Below, piece after piece: positions 50,681 through 63,090 of a stretch of 64,000 nt of DNA. The notes below the pieces were generated by a model that did not search any database, was not told the origin of the DNA, and saw nothing but the letters and a program-made list of their open reading frames with translations. The stretch covers positions 59,766,501-59,830,500 of the forward strand of contig NC_089980.1 of assembly GCF_036417845.1 (NCBI RefSeq). The letters run 5' to 3'. The position numbers were made by a program, and so were the translations under genes. The stretch comes from Apteryx mantelli (taxonomy: Eukaryota > Chordata > Aves > Apterygiformes > Apterygidae). Numbering within the stretch: position 1 is the first letter of the stretch; each line of letters begins with the position of its first letter.

Positions 50681-52485
50681 ACCCAGATCTTTTCCTTTAA
50701 GACAAAGACTTTCTAGCTACTGAATTACTTTAAATGCTTAATCCTCAAAGAAGAGAAAAAGGAGCCGTGAAGTAAATTATAGACAAGGCATCTGCACTGC
50801 TTTGCATAGAGCAACTAAGTTATACCTCTGCTAGTAAACAGTGCATCATACAGAGTTTACAGACCTGGTGAGCGTGCAATTCTCAGAGCAGATTCACTGC
50901 TTTTAATCTTTTTTAGTTTGATGGAGATAGGCCTAAGTTATAAAATTTTGACTTAGATTCCAAATTTCTCAGTGTTCTGATATATTTGGATCTGAAGTTT
51001 GGCATCATTCCTATCTGGACAACTTTGAGCAAGTTGCTCCTTATTGATTTTCAGTTAATTTTTTTACGGCAAACTTAGCTGTAGTCATGAAAAGACTTTT
51101 ATTAACTATCTAGTTAGAAGCATTCTCGAAACTGCACAAATGTAGCTGAAGAGTGAAGTTTTGGAAAATCATGTGCACTAACACGTATTTGTCTCACAGA
51201 TGCGTTGTGTTCTTATACTTAACTGTATGCTTATTTCCTTGCTGCTGAATTAAATGATAAGACAATCTGCAAGAACTATTTTCTTCCTAATAAATGCAGT
51301 ATTAACAGTTTGTCTAAGTTATTTTACCCAAAAGGCCCCTTTTTTGAGGTAAGTTTTTGCTGTTTGATCATATTGTTTTCAAACACTTGTCAGCCCAGCT
51401 AAGCATCTTCATTTCAAACAGCCAATGTTAATAAGGAGCAATATCTAAAACCTTTCCAAGTTGGTGGAAAAACATCCACTTTTTTGTGGTCTCTGGCTTA
51501 GGCCTTTAGGGGCCTTCAATATCTGGAGAATCATTCTAATTTATTTTAGTTCAATATTATACTCTGTTGATCTATATTTATTATTTGGTAAGTTGCAACT
51601 TTGTTTTCTACATGTTGAAATATGTATATAATCCATCAATATACTGTATTCTTTAAGACAATCATACATGGGTTATGTCACCCAATGGCACATTGAACAG
51701 CATGGAGGTAAGTAGTTAACTTATTGTAAGAGGGAAAACTCTAGTTGTCAGTAATTTGGGATGAAGTACACTGACTGCCTGACTTGCTGGAAAGATCAGG
51801 TGTTGATAAGGTATTTTCTTCACTACTGATATTAAGTACTATCATCTAAATTTTGAGCGCAGGCTAATTCAAAACACTGGCTCAAAGCATGCCCTTGGAC
51901 ATGTCTGTTTCTCCCATTGACTCCAGCAAGTATGTATCCCAAGGAAAGTGAATTGTTTTGCATAAGCCATAATGAATAACTTTTATAATGAACTGCCTAA
52001 TATTGTGAAGCAGAATTCTAAATCAGGGAGTTCGTTAAATATCTCATCAATGTGTGCTTATGTGCTACAGTAGCAGCTTTGAGATGAAAAAGCAAATATT
52101 TGCCACCACTTTGGTCTCTTTGGATCCATATGGGCAGGTCCCTGTACCTTGAAAGACTTTGGTAGGGTTTTCTCCCTGCAGAAGGATTTATGTAGGCATG
52201 TGCAACTGCAGGATGCAGTCTCCCAGAGGTATTCCAGCAAGAGACAGCACCAGAAATAGATGGCTGTACAACTGTGTCCTCTGTCAATATTGTAAATATT
52301 GATCTAAGCTCTCCTATTTTATTGTGAAAGAAAAATGTATAAATGATGTAAGTGCATTATTATTTAGATTGTTTTGTAGAAGTTAGCAACTTTTTTTTTT
52401 TTTAACTTGTATTTTGGAAGTATAATTTAAGTTGAAAAAAATTAGTAAACCTTCTTAAATAAACTTAATGCCTAATTTTCAATTT
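50681..52485 (+). other. TBXT: TBXT 3' untranslated region with two poly(A) signals
   Basis: AU-rich DNA without open frames follows the stop. AATAAA occurs at 51289-51294 and again at 52458-52463. The second is followed within about 25 bp by TTTGT and a run of 14 G (52488-52501), a typical U/GU- and G-rich downstream element. The distal signal is therefore the likelier main site, giving a 3' UTR of about 1.8 kb. Use of the proximal signal would give about 0.6 kb. Transcript ends are inferred, not shown. Confidence 0.6.
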
Positions 52486-55400
52486 GTGGGGGGGGGGGGG
52501 GAAAGGGTGAAACAAGTGCACATCAGACACATTGAGCTTAGAGTATGTTGAACTTCCATGGAGTGGTTTCACAAATGGCTCCATCCTGTTACACAGTGTA
52601 GCATCCGGCTGTGGGCGAAGGGTCAGAGAGTTCTGCACGACCAAATTGATGATTATTCAGTCATGAAGAACTAAAAGAAATATGGAAGCGAGCATTGTGA
52701 TAGCAAGGTCTCTTGAGGTGCTACATCCCCTTCATCTACTTCTTTCTTTTTTTTTTTTTGTCATTTCTCCCTTCCTTTGGTAAATCCCTGACTGATGGTC
52801 AGAGTGGTAACTGCAACTGTCTTTTCCCAGGCTGACTCAGAGGAGCTGCTGGAGCTGGGTGTAAGACTGACAGGTGCTGAGTTCGGCCTCAACAACCAGA
52901 CTTTCAAGTGTGTTTTTAAAGCCCTCCCCCACCATGGTAATGCGTTACTTAAGGCCTGTAAAGCCTATTTTTGGCAGATGCATGAAATGGGCAACTCTGT
53001 GCCGAACTGCCAACTGATATACTCACTACTGAAGGAGTTTAAATTGAGGGCTAGTCTAGCACTACGGTGACTGTGCATGTAGCTGAACATGCAGATGTCG
53101 CCTCTGAGAGCTGGCACAGTCAGTATGGGAGCCCAGCTCACGCTCTGGAGCGAGCTAGCATTAGCCTTTGCCCTTCTGGCCAGCTCACACCCTGCAAAGA
53201 CGGTCCATTTGTCACCCCAGACCTATTCCTTCAAAACAGACATTTCAAGGGAAGAGGATGATAGTGCCCCCAGGCATTGAAAGGGAGAAGGGGACCTGCA
53301 AGGTGCGAGAGAGGTGCTAGGACCAGGGATGCGAGGCACCCCTTTGCACACCCTGGGCTGTCTTTTATCCCACAAGGCTGAAGAGGAAGACAGCCCCTGC
53401 TGGTGCCCTGCATGGAGATCAGTGTTTTCTCATCGGGTTCTTGCAGAGCTCGTACTGAAATAACAATTACCGTGCATGTGGGCAAAAATAGCTTATCCAT
53501 TGATTTATCTGGAGCTTGCCAAACTCACCTGTCTAAGACAAGGACTGCCTGCTGTGAAGTGGAGGAGCCGTTTACCCATTTCCTGACTTAACTTGATGCA
53601 TGGCCTTGGAAGCCTCTGTGATCCAGTTTTGATGAGTACGTAAGGCCAGCAGGAACTTGCAGTTGCCCAGTAGACCTGATAATAATTTGGGAGCTGCACC
53701 ATTTTTCACTACCTCAAAATCTTGAAAGAGTTGCATTCCTAGATTTAAGAGATCCTTTCTGTGTGGTGAGCAATGAAGATCAAGCCGTATTTATTTGAGG
53801 AGAGGTGCCTAGATCTGTATATTTTAGGAACAATGACAGTGAGTTAGTATTCAATCTGATTGTCATTTTTTGCTGGAGTAAGTTTCTACTGGAAAATGTT
53901 TCATTTCAGAAAACTATTTTTAGGGTTTTCGAAATCATACTTTTGGCATTTCTATGCCATTTTTTTCTTTTTTTTTTTGTCCTAATTCTAGACTAACTTA
54001 ATTTTCTGACCAATTTTAGCTGATATTTATATATAGTTGAAAGGACGGACTGCCCCATCCTTGCTGCGGAATATTATTAGATGAGGAGGGGCAGAGCCTG
54101 TACAAAGTTGTGCCCCATACTAACACTTCCCTGGCCTAGTTGTCTTATTTGCAGTAGGGTTGACTTTTCCTTAAAAGGAGAAGCCCCGGCTGATATGCTT
54201 GAGAACAATGCCTCCCTGATAGGATTTATATAGGAATTTGTGTATATGAATCTGGAAATAAAGAAAATCATAGATGTAGGAAGTGCTTCTTTCCTCTCAG
54301 AGTGCATTACTCCAGATGCACAGCTGTTCATTTAAATAGCAACAGAATCAGTCAATTCCTCAGGTAAGAAAGGGAAGGAAGGGAAAAAAATGTAAGTTTC
54401 TGGGATAAGCTCTCATGTTGGTGACAGGGATAAACTGCTGTTTCTTATTTTTCCCCTTCAATGAAGGAGCAGCCAACACCAGGAACCTTGGTGAATGCAA
54501 TACATGTATTTATTTTGAACAATCTGCTATGAACAACATCTCAGGCAATTCACTGATGTGGGCTGAACTTGTGGGTAAGACCTAGAAGCATGACCCTGTA
54601 TTTCTCCCTAGTCTTCCCATAGCTATTTCATTTTTTTCTTTTGGCAGAGATCTCAGCAGTGATGCCATCAAGTGTACATTCATTTTGACTCTGCTGTGTT
54701 GGTTTTGATACGTACCAGAATTTAGTTCTCTGTTACTCAGGTGCAATATATGACACCATGCTGTCATGCTGTACTATATTCAAATTCTATTATGGAAAAG
54801 TTAAAATGTATATAAATGCCACCCCTCCCCACCTACATTTCACCCTGGGCTAAGCCACCCTGCACTGACCCTGCATTTGCTGTAGGTTGGGGATTTGCAG
54901 CTGCAGGTTCCTGCAGATCAGCTGCTGCCTGGTAACTTGTTTAGCGTCTGTGGTTCATCTGGGCTCTGCCAGGCTTGGGGTTGCTATGCACTGGCTGCCC
55001 AGAGCAGTATGAGTATGAAACTGGGGAGGGGGGGATTTGGGAATCTCCTAGAAAAAGTCTTTTGCCAGACTGTTGTCACTTGTTTTGTTTTTTTTTTTTT
55101 TTTTTGGTCAGTAAGTAATCCAAAGGGAAAGTAGATTTGTGCCCCCATGATGACAGCCAAACCCTTGAAGGGTTTCAGGGGTTTCAAAATTCAGTGCTGG
55201 TTGCCTGTGGGGGTGCTGTCTGGGTTTTGGTTTTAAGGCAGAATTCCTCTCTGGGCATGAGGGGGAATTCTGTGCTAAGAAAAAATAGAAAGCACTGTTT
55301 TTTCATGTTGGTAACTTCACTTGAGTAACTTCTCTGCTGTTCAAGTATTTTGAATACTTCTCTTAGTACTTGAGCCAGGTCCTGCAGGCCTCAAGCAGGT

Positions 55401-55548
55401 ATGGTAAGTGGTTTTACCACTGAAAGCAAATTACCATTAAAATTAATTAATTACCATTAAAGTCTGTACATGTCACACGTTACAAAGTCTATACTTACTA
55501 TAAAAGAAAAACACTGGTTTCTGAGCCTGAAGAATAGCCACACACAAC

Positions 55549-55590
55549 ACATGTACATGCGCGTGCGCGCACACGCGCACACACACACAA
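55549..55590 (+). repeat. Alternating purine-pyrimidine (CA/CG) tract
   Basis: Mixed ACATGTACATGCGCGTGCGC followed by CACACGCGCACACACA. The almost unbroken purine-pyrimidine alternation, rich in CG and CA steps, favours Z-DNA. Confidence 0.9.
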
Positions 55591-55849
55591 AGACAAGTCA
55601 GGCAGCTTTCTTTATATCAGGTTGTTATGATGTAATCTGCTTTTTTGGTGTTTTTTTTTTCTTCCCATACATTCAAATTAAAGAAACAAAAACCTTTCAT
55701 AACAGCAAACTAAGCTGCATACAGCTTGAAAGCAGACCAAGAATTTAATCTTTTTACACTTGCTGTGCCACCATCCTGCCCCTGAATTGTACTGCTTTTC
55801 TCTTCTGACTTCCTATGGCTGTTTGTTCACCGAAGGCAACTCAAAGAAG

Positions 55850-56170
55850 GCCACAAATTTCCCTTGCGACCCCGCTGAGTGCTCTAAGTGCCGGGGGAGC
55901 TGGGCAGTCAGACTCGCTGAGAGGCGGCGGCGGTGGCAGTGGCACGGAAGTGGCGCCTGTTTGGTCTGACTCATCTGGAGAGGCTATTCTCATGTGTGGG
56001 GCTGCGCCAGCGGCGCTCCTGCCCACAGACGTGGCCTCCGCGGCTTTCAGCAGAGGAGACGCGGAGGCACAAATATACCAAACATTTCCACATTCTGAGG
56101 AAGGCTTGTATGACGGGGCTCGCCTCGGTCTGCCCACGGCTGAGCGGGGCTCTGCGGTTTCACTGTGCCA
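55850..56170. other. GC- and CpG-rich patch 5 kb downstream of TBXT
   Basis: Composition rises locally, with CpGs and GGCGGCGGCGG. Overlapping frames are open on both strands, as expected from GC content. No splice structure or protein family is evident. It could be a small CpG island or a regulatory element. Confidence 0.35.
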
Positions 56171-58619
56171 ATGCAACCATGCTGCTTTGCTGTGCCTGTC
56201 ATGATGCTACGGGACAGACAGATCCTGGGGCTAGAGAAAACTGGCAGTCTAGGAGGCGAGCCAAATGCTCAGGCATGAATCCAGCAGCAAATGATCAAGA
56301 CTCTTGGGAAATCCATACAGTTCAGTTTTGGCACATTAATATTTTTTTTGTGTGTGTGGCAAGGGATAATTGACAGTTCTAAAAATCTCTGCAGACCTCT
56401 CAGTCCTTTTGCACAGAAATGTCTTGTTATGTCTGAGAAAGCAATGTGGATACTCAATTTTACATAGCAGTAAAATGTGGGACTGGGTACACCCACACTT
56501 CTTTCTCTACAGACTCTTTCCCATGGATGTCAATTAGAGCTGTGAGATATGTGAGCTGTAATAAGGAGCTGCATCACAGATGTCAATAGTCCAGTCGAGG
56601 GGGGGGGGGGAGGGAAGCAGTAAAAAGCCACACATTTTCTTAGGCAGATGTAAGGAAGATAATAAGCAGAAAAAAATATATTTTAAAATCACATACAGGC
56701 CATTTCCAAGTGGCATAAATTAATGGAGAAAATAATTTCCATGTAAAAAAGTCTGGCTCCAGCTGCTTGTAGGTTTCTGTGCATTTGAAAAGTGAGATAG
56801 AGAAAATAAGAGATCCAGTTTGTGTGTTGTATGATGCAATTCTGGTATTATAGAGTCTTATAGCATCCTATAGGTGCCTATTTGTGACAATGGTGTCAAA
56901 TGTTCCTTGATATAATAAGAATAAACCCAAATCCAAATTCTTTCACTGCATGCATCCTCTGATGTGAAATCAAGGATATGGATATTGTGGGCTTTAAAGC
57001 CTACAGTTATATGACTTTCTAGAGCAGTAAACACAAACACTGCAGACTCTTGTTCTTCTCAGGGGTCTCCTCCTGGGCCAGCCAGGGCTTGTCCACTCGC
57101 AGAATTTGTCCTTCTGCCCTTGGTATTCATCTGCTCCCCCAAGCTAACACATTCAGTTTTATTCCTGGGAACCACAGCTGAATGCCCCCCCACACATAAT
57201 CTTTGTTAGCCAAAGTTTAAGTTTATAGGCATTATTCTCCTTTTATGGATGCCACAGTAATAATAATCTTAATATGTGCGTGGTGTCCCATCCTTGATGT
57301 GTCTCTGAGCCCATTCTCCAGAGGTGCTGAGTGGTCCCAAGGGCAGTGCTCAGCCAGCCTGACCTCTGTGACACCCACACCGTGGCAGGCAGGAGGCCCA
57401 CACTGGCGGCACAGGAGACCTTATGGCAACTTTGAAATAACAAAGGTCTGGTTGGCCTAGGTTGGCAAGGGCGCTCTCCATCTGGGCCCTGATGAGCAGT
57501 TTGGGCAGCATCTGCACTAGCGAGGGGGAGGGAGGAGAGAAGTTTGTAGGAGGCACTCAGAAAGTTCTGGGGATGTCGGGACCTGGTGTCGAGAAGTGTT
57601 TCTGGAGGCCAGACATGGCTTAAGGCAGAGGGGAGGTGTGGCTATGTATGCACAAGGCAGGCTGACACAGCATATGGAAGGTGAGCACAGAAGAAAAATC
57701 TTTGGGCTGAAAGTTGAGGAAACACCTGCGCAGTGACAGGGACTGCCAGAGCTGACTGCTCCTCTTAATGTCCTATGCTTCAAATCCTTTTTAAAGGTGG
57801 GCAGAGGGGATGTGACCCAAGGAGCAATCATCCTCCTATAGAAAGCTGTCTACACCTGCTGGGCAAGCAACTTGCAGCTTTTTATGCCTCTCCCTCTCCT
57901 CTCCCAGTCCTGCTGCATTACAGAGTAAGTTACTGTTTCCTGAGGCTAAAAAGCTAATGAACTACGTCAGTCAGTCCATCAATGCCAATATTTCATCCAC
58001 GACATACAGAGTTACCAAATTTGCATTGCATAGGAAGGGGCCTCCTGATTACTGACAATTTCCTCACTGAGACCTTTCATGAAGGCACCAGGATCTGCCT
58101 TAAAACCAGTTGGTGAGATTTTGAGGAGGGTTTTGTGTGTATGTGCATGGGTGTATGTTGGGAGTTCTGCCTGCTTCTTTTATTGGGAAATGCTTTAGAC
58201 CCTCACTCTTCAGTGATTAGGAACCACTTTTTAATTGCCAGCTAAAATTTATGTATAATCATCTGATGTCTAACTGTTCTTGAGCCAAAACCTTTCCTCA
58301 GTTTAAATAGTTCTTCTCCCTTGGTGGTGTTTAAGTTGAGAAGCGTTTGTAGGCAGTCATTTCTCTGTGTTTTTGAGAGCTAATCAAAGCCTGCTCTTCT
58401 GCTTGGGCAGCCTTTCCCTCTCCTGCCATCCCTCTGTGCACCTGTCTGGTTCAATGACTGGATTAGTGGGACTGTACATGGTATAATGCATGAACTTTCA
58501 AAAAAATCTGTGCAATGATATGATGCTTCCCCATCTGTACTGAAACTAGCCCTTTTGATACATTTGAAAACCACATTTTCATTTTCTAGAGTTATATCAT
58601 AGTGATTGATCATTTGGTC

Positions 58620-59034
58620 ATGGTGATCCAGTTTTTTTTTTTTTTATTTTTTTTTAAGCTATTTTTAGCTGATGAGCTCCCCGCTTTTGGCATAAAGTCT
58701 TGTTATTTCTTTACTGTGACTTTGCTTTTGTACCATTCAGTTTTATTCTAATTCCATTGCTCCCAGATTGTCTAGCTGTATGATATTGCAGTTTTGCTCT
58801 GCGTTAATGACCTCCCAGGCTCAGATTTCCAGCAGATTTCATCAGTGATCTCTTAATTTCTGGACTAAGTCATTAATGAAAGCACAAAACCAAGACTGTC
58901 CCAAGTCCTCTGCTAGCAGTCTTTCTGCAACCTGGCACTTCCTTGGTAGCCATGCCCTTATCTAGTCAATAATTCAGTTGCTAATCCCCATCTTATCCAT
59001 CTAGCTGGTAATTTCTCATGGGACACTGTATCAA
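58620..59034 (-). mobile_element. Older antisense CR1-like LINE, left part (interrupted)
   Basis: Diverged reverse complement of the CR1 reverse transcriptase 3' region. Landmarks include TCATTAATGAAAGCACAAAA and GGGACACTGTATCAA at the right edge. The same element resumes at 63125 with sequence expected to follow directly, so the 59035-63124 insert splits it. Confidence 0.65.
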
Positions 59035-59220
59035 ATTGCTCCTCGGCCTTTTGGCTAAGATCAAGTGTAGTATATGTTCTTATCAGTTTAATATCTGATA
59101 CATCCTTGATGAGAAGACTTTATTTTAAATGGGTTTGCCCATGGGAGTTGGACCTGGCATTTGCTCTCTCTGCTCTGTGGATTGTCCCAGTACTGCAGTG
59201 CCTCCAGGAACGGTGCACCA
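59035..59220 (+). ncRNA. U2 spliceosomal snRNA-derived sequence (retro-copy)
   Basis: The first about 71 bp match vertebrate U2 with about four changes, including the branch-site-pairing block (GTGTAGTA at 59065-59072) and the TCTTATCAGTTTAATATCTG stem region. The last about 35 bp, including CCTCCAGGAACGGTGCACC, also match closely. The middle (about 59106-59185: Sm site and stem-loop III area) is strongly diverged, and the Sm-type run is degraded to GGGTTTGCCC. I see no U2 promoter element upstream, since the flank is antisense CR1. It is almost surely a pseudogene carried by the chimera. Confidence 0.85.
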
Positions 59221-60112
59221 TTTTTATTCACCAAGTCAAGGAGTTGAGGGAAGAGGTCAGCAGACTGTGCAGCGTCAGGGAGGTTGAGAAGGAGATCGAC
59301 CAAATCTTCTCCAAGACTCTGCAGCTTCAGGAGCCCGAACCTCAACTGTTGTGGAGAGGCAGGCAGAGTCTGTGCCTATCAGGTCAGAAAGTGGAAACTC
59401 CTAGGATGGTGAAGGCAGGAAGCTGGTGACTTCTGGCACCAGGAGGTGGGCTCAGGCTGCTGTTGTACTGGAAGACTTGTAGCTCTAGAATAGGTTCCCA
59501 GGCCTCGTAGATGTCGAGGAGCTGGGAACAGTCTCAAATGGAGCACTGGGGCCAGCTGAGCCTCAGCTGCACAGGAGCACTGGGAGGAAGAGGCCAGGGC
59601 TAGTAGTGGGAGACTCCCTGCTGCAGGGGAAAGAGGGCCCCATCTGCTGACTTGCCATCTAGGAAGGTTTGCTGCTTGCTGGGGGCTCACATCTGGGATG
59701 TTGTGGAGAAGCTGCCAAGGCCTGTGTGGCCCTTGGACTATAACTCCCTGCTGCTTTTCTGTGGGCTCCAACGATACTGCCAGGGGAGACCTGGAAAGTA
59801 CCAAATACGACTACATGGCTCTGGGGGTGATGGTCAATGGCAGGGGGGCCCAGGTGGGTTTCTTCTCTATCCTACTGGTGAGGGGGAAGGGCCAAAGGAA
59901 GACCAAATGGATCCTATGGGTCAACAACTGTTTGTGCAGCTGGTGTTGAAAGCAGGGTTTCAGTTTCTATGATCATGGGACCTTCTTCAAGGACTGACAA
60001 CTGCTAGGTAGAAATGGGATCCACCTGACAAAATGAGATAAGAGTATCTTTGCCAACAGGCTGACCAACCTGGTAAGGAAGGCTTTAAACTAGGAATGAC
60101 AGGGCAGGGAGA
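59221..60112 (+). pseudogene. CR1 ORF1 remnant: coiled coil plus GDSL-esterase domain
   Basis: It begins inside the coiled-coil part (ELREEVSRLCSVREVEKEID), in frame with the U2 head. The esterase-like domain shows the nucleophile motif VVGDSLL (GDSL at 59609-59620), the GSND block at 59764-59775, and a degenerate DGVHLT-type motif that here reads NGIHLT near 60013. In CR1 this domain is an SGNH/GDSL hydrolase of uncertain role in the ORF1 ribonucleoprotein. Frame changes and stops break the reading, for example around 59640-59700 and 59970-60030. Confidence 0.75.
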
Positions 60113-60289
60113 GAGTGGCCAACAGTCAAACAAGGAAGTAGTGGATGGGGTTGGCGGCCAAAGAGTCTGGAGTGATGTAAACAGAAGGGACCTCTTAACA
60201 CAACAGGGCTGAAGTGGAATCACCCCAAGTGCATGCATGTAAACAAGGAATTGCCTGTAGGATCACATTATGGATAAAGCTTTCATGCC

Positions 60290-63090
60290 CTTTCTAGGAA
60301 GACAGTACACTGGAGTGCCTCTCTCAAGTGCCTGTACAATAATGCACACAGCATGGTGAGCAAACAGGAGAAATTAGAAATCTGTGTGCCCTGTGCTACG
60401 ATCTCATTGGGATCTTGGAGACATGGTGGGATAGCTCACATGACCGAAATGCTGCAATGGAGGAATACGGGCTCTTTAGGAAGGACCAGCTGGGATAGCG
60501 AGGAGGTGGAGTTGCCCTTTATGTGAGAGCAACAGGAATGCATGGAGCTCTGCCTGCGGATGGGTGAGGGGACAGCTGAGCGCTTATGGGTCAGGATTAG
60601 TGGGCAGACTAACATGAGTGACATTGCAATGGGTGTCTGCCACAGACTGCCTGATCAGGAAGAAGTAGAGAAGGCCTTCTTGAGACAACTGGAAGAAGCT
60701 TCATGTTTGCAGGCCCTGGTCCTAATGGGGGATTGATATCTGCTGAAGGGACAACACAGCAGGGCACAAGCAATCCAGTAGGTTTCTGGAACACACTGAT
60801 GACAACTTCCTTACACAGGTGATAGAGAAGCCAACAAGAAGAAGTGCTTTGCTGGACCTCCTACTTAAAAACAAAGAAGAACTAGTATAGGATGTGAAAG
60901 TCAGGAGCAGCTTTGGCTGCAGTGACCATGAGATGGTGAAGTCCATGATCCTGTGAGGAGGGAACAGGGCAAAAAGCAGGATCACAAGCCTGGTCTTCAG
61001 GAGAGCAGATTTTGGTCTGCTCAGGGACCTGCTTGGAAGAATCCCATGGGATAAGACCCTGGAAGGAAAAGGGGCCCAAGAGAGCTGGCTGATTTTCAAG
61101 GATCACCTCCTCCAAGATCAAGAATGGTCCATCCCAACAAGCAGGAAATCAAGCAACGGCAGCAGGAGGCTTGCAGGGATGAACAAGATGCTCCTGACTA
61201 AACAGATACATAGAAAGAAAGCATACAACAGGTGGAAGCAGGGACAGGTGACCCAGGAGGAATATAGAGACACCATCTGAGCACACAGGGATCGGGTTAG
61301 GAAAGCTAAAGCCCATCTGGAGTTGACACAGGCAAGGGGCATGAAGGGCAACAAGAAAAGGCTTCTGTAAGTACATAAGCAGCAAAAGAAAGGCTAGGGA
61401 AAACGTGTCTGCTGCTGAATGCTGAATCTGGTGACAAAGGACATGGAAAAGGCAGAGGTGCTTAATGCCTTTTTCACCTCAGTCTTTACTGGTAAGACCA
61501 GCCTTCAGGAATCCCCAGCCCCTGAGATCAGAGGGGAAGTCTGGAGCAAAGAAGACCTATCCTTGGTGGAGGAAGAGCAGGTTAAGGAACACTTAAACAA
61601 ACTAGACATACACAAGTCTATGGGACCTGATGGGACACAACCACAAGTGCTTAGGGAGCTGGCCAATGTCATTGCAAGGCCATTCTCAATCATCTTTGAA
61701 AGGTCATGGCGATTGTGGGAGGTTCCAGAGAACTGGAAGAAAGCAAATGTTCCCCTATCTTCAAGAAGAACAAGGAGGATCTAGGAAACTACAGGCTGGG
61801 CAGCCTCACCTCCATTCCTGGGAGGATGATAGAGCAACTGATCCTCCTGGAAACCATTTCCAGACATGTGAAGGACAGGAAGGCAATTGGGAGTAGTCAG
61901 CATGGATTTACAAAGGGGAAATCATGCTTAACCAACCTAATAACCTTCGACGATGAGACAACTGCCTTGGTGGATGAAGGGAGAGCAGTGAATGTTGTTT
62001 ACCTTGACTTTAGTAAGACTTATGACGCTGTCTCCCATAGTATCCTCACAGGCAAGCTGATGAAGTACAGGCTAGATAAATAGACAATGAGGTGGACTGA
62101 AAACTGGCAAAACTGCCAGGCCCAGAGGGTTGTGACCAGCAGCATGAAGTCCAGCTGGAGGCCAGTCACTAGTGGTGTCCTCCAGGGATCGATCCTGGGG
62201 CCAGTCAGGTTTACCTCTTCATTAATGAGCTGGATGACAGGACAGAGTGCACCATCAGCAAGTCTACAGATGATACAAAACTGGGAGGAGTGACTGACAC
62301 ACCAGATGTTTGCCCTGCCATTCAGAGGGACCTCAACAGGCTGGAGAAATAGGCAGAGAGGAACCTCATCAAGTTCAGCAAAGTGCAAAAGCCCTGCACC
62401 TGGGGAGGAATAACCCCATGCACCAGTACAGGCTGGGAGTTGACCTGCTGGAAAGCAGCTCTGCAGAGAAGGACCTGGGGATCCTGGTGGACAAAAAGTT
62501 GAACATGGGGCAGCAATGCGACCTTGTGGCAAAGATGGCCAACAGCCTCCTGGGCTGCATTAGGCAGAGAGCTGCCAGCAGGTCAAGGGAGGTGATCCTT
62601 TCCCTCTAGCACTGGTGAGGCCACATCTGGAGTGCTGGTCCCTCTTCTGGGCTCCCCAGTAGAAAAAAGACATGGACATACAAGTCCACAGGAAGCAAGG
62701 AGCAAGGAGCAAAAGGCCACAAAGGTGATTAAGGGACTGGCACATCTCTTATATGAGGAGAGGCTGAGAGAGCTGAGACTGTTCAGCCTGGAGAAGAGAA
62801 GGTTCAGATGGATTTTATCAAATGTTTATAAATATCTGATGGAGCCAAGAAGATGGAGCCAGACTCTTCTCACTGGTGCCCAGTGACAAATTGAAATATG
62901 AGAAATTCCATTTAAACATAAGAAAACAATTTTTTGCTGTGAGGATGGTTGAGCACTGGAACAGGTTGCCCAGAGAGGCTGTAGAGTCTCCATCCTTGGA
63001 GATATTCAAAAGCTGGCTGGACATGGGCCTGAGCAACCTGCTCTTGGTAACCCTACTTGAGCAGGGGTTGGACTAGATGATCTCCAGAGG
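60290..63090 (+). pseudogene. CR1 ORF2 remnant: AP endonuclease and reverse transcriptase
   Basis: Endonuclease pieces include RISGQTNMSDIAMGVCHR and LVLMGD near 60715-60735. The linker and RT follow: EVLNAFFTSVFTGKT, SMGPDGTQPQVLRELANVIA, SSQHGFTKGKSCLTNLITF and VVYLDFSKTYDAVSHSIL. The catalytic box, normally FADD in CR1, reads STDD at 62263-62274: both aspartates survive but the two residues before them are changed. The C-terminal part includes YEERLRELRLFSLEKRRFR and EHWNRLPREAVESPSLEIFK. At least a dozen stops and several frameshifts make it non-functional. Confidence 0.85.

Larger units (their letters stand above)
52502..58619. other. Downstream intergenic DNA of TBXT
   Basis: No gene is supported. 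Contents: short unconvincing frames, the Z-DNA-prone tract at 55549-55590, a GC-rich patch at about 55850-56170, and a G12 run near 56599-56610. Confidence 0.45.

Noticed and set aside
52795-53070. 91-codon frame downstream of TBXT
   Set aside because: Reads plausibly in places but has no splice context, no recognised domain and no neighbouring exon.
59035-59220. Functional U2 snRNA gene
   Set aside because: The Sm-site region is degraded, stem-loop III is diverged, no snRNA promoter (PSE) context is seen, and it is fused directly to CR1 downstream.
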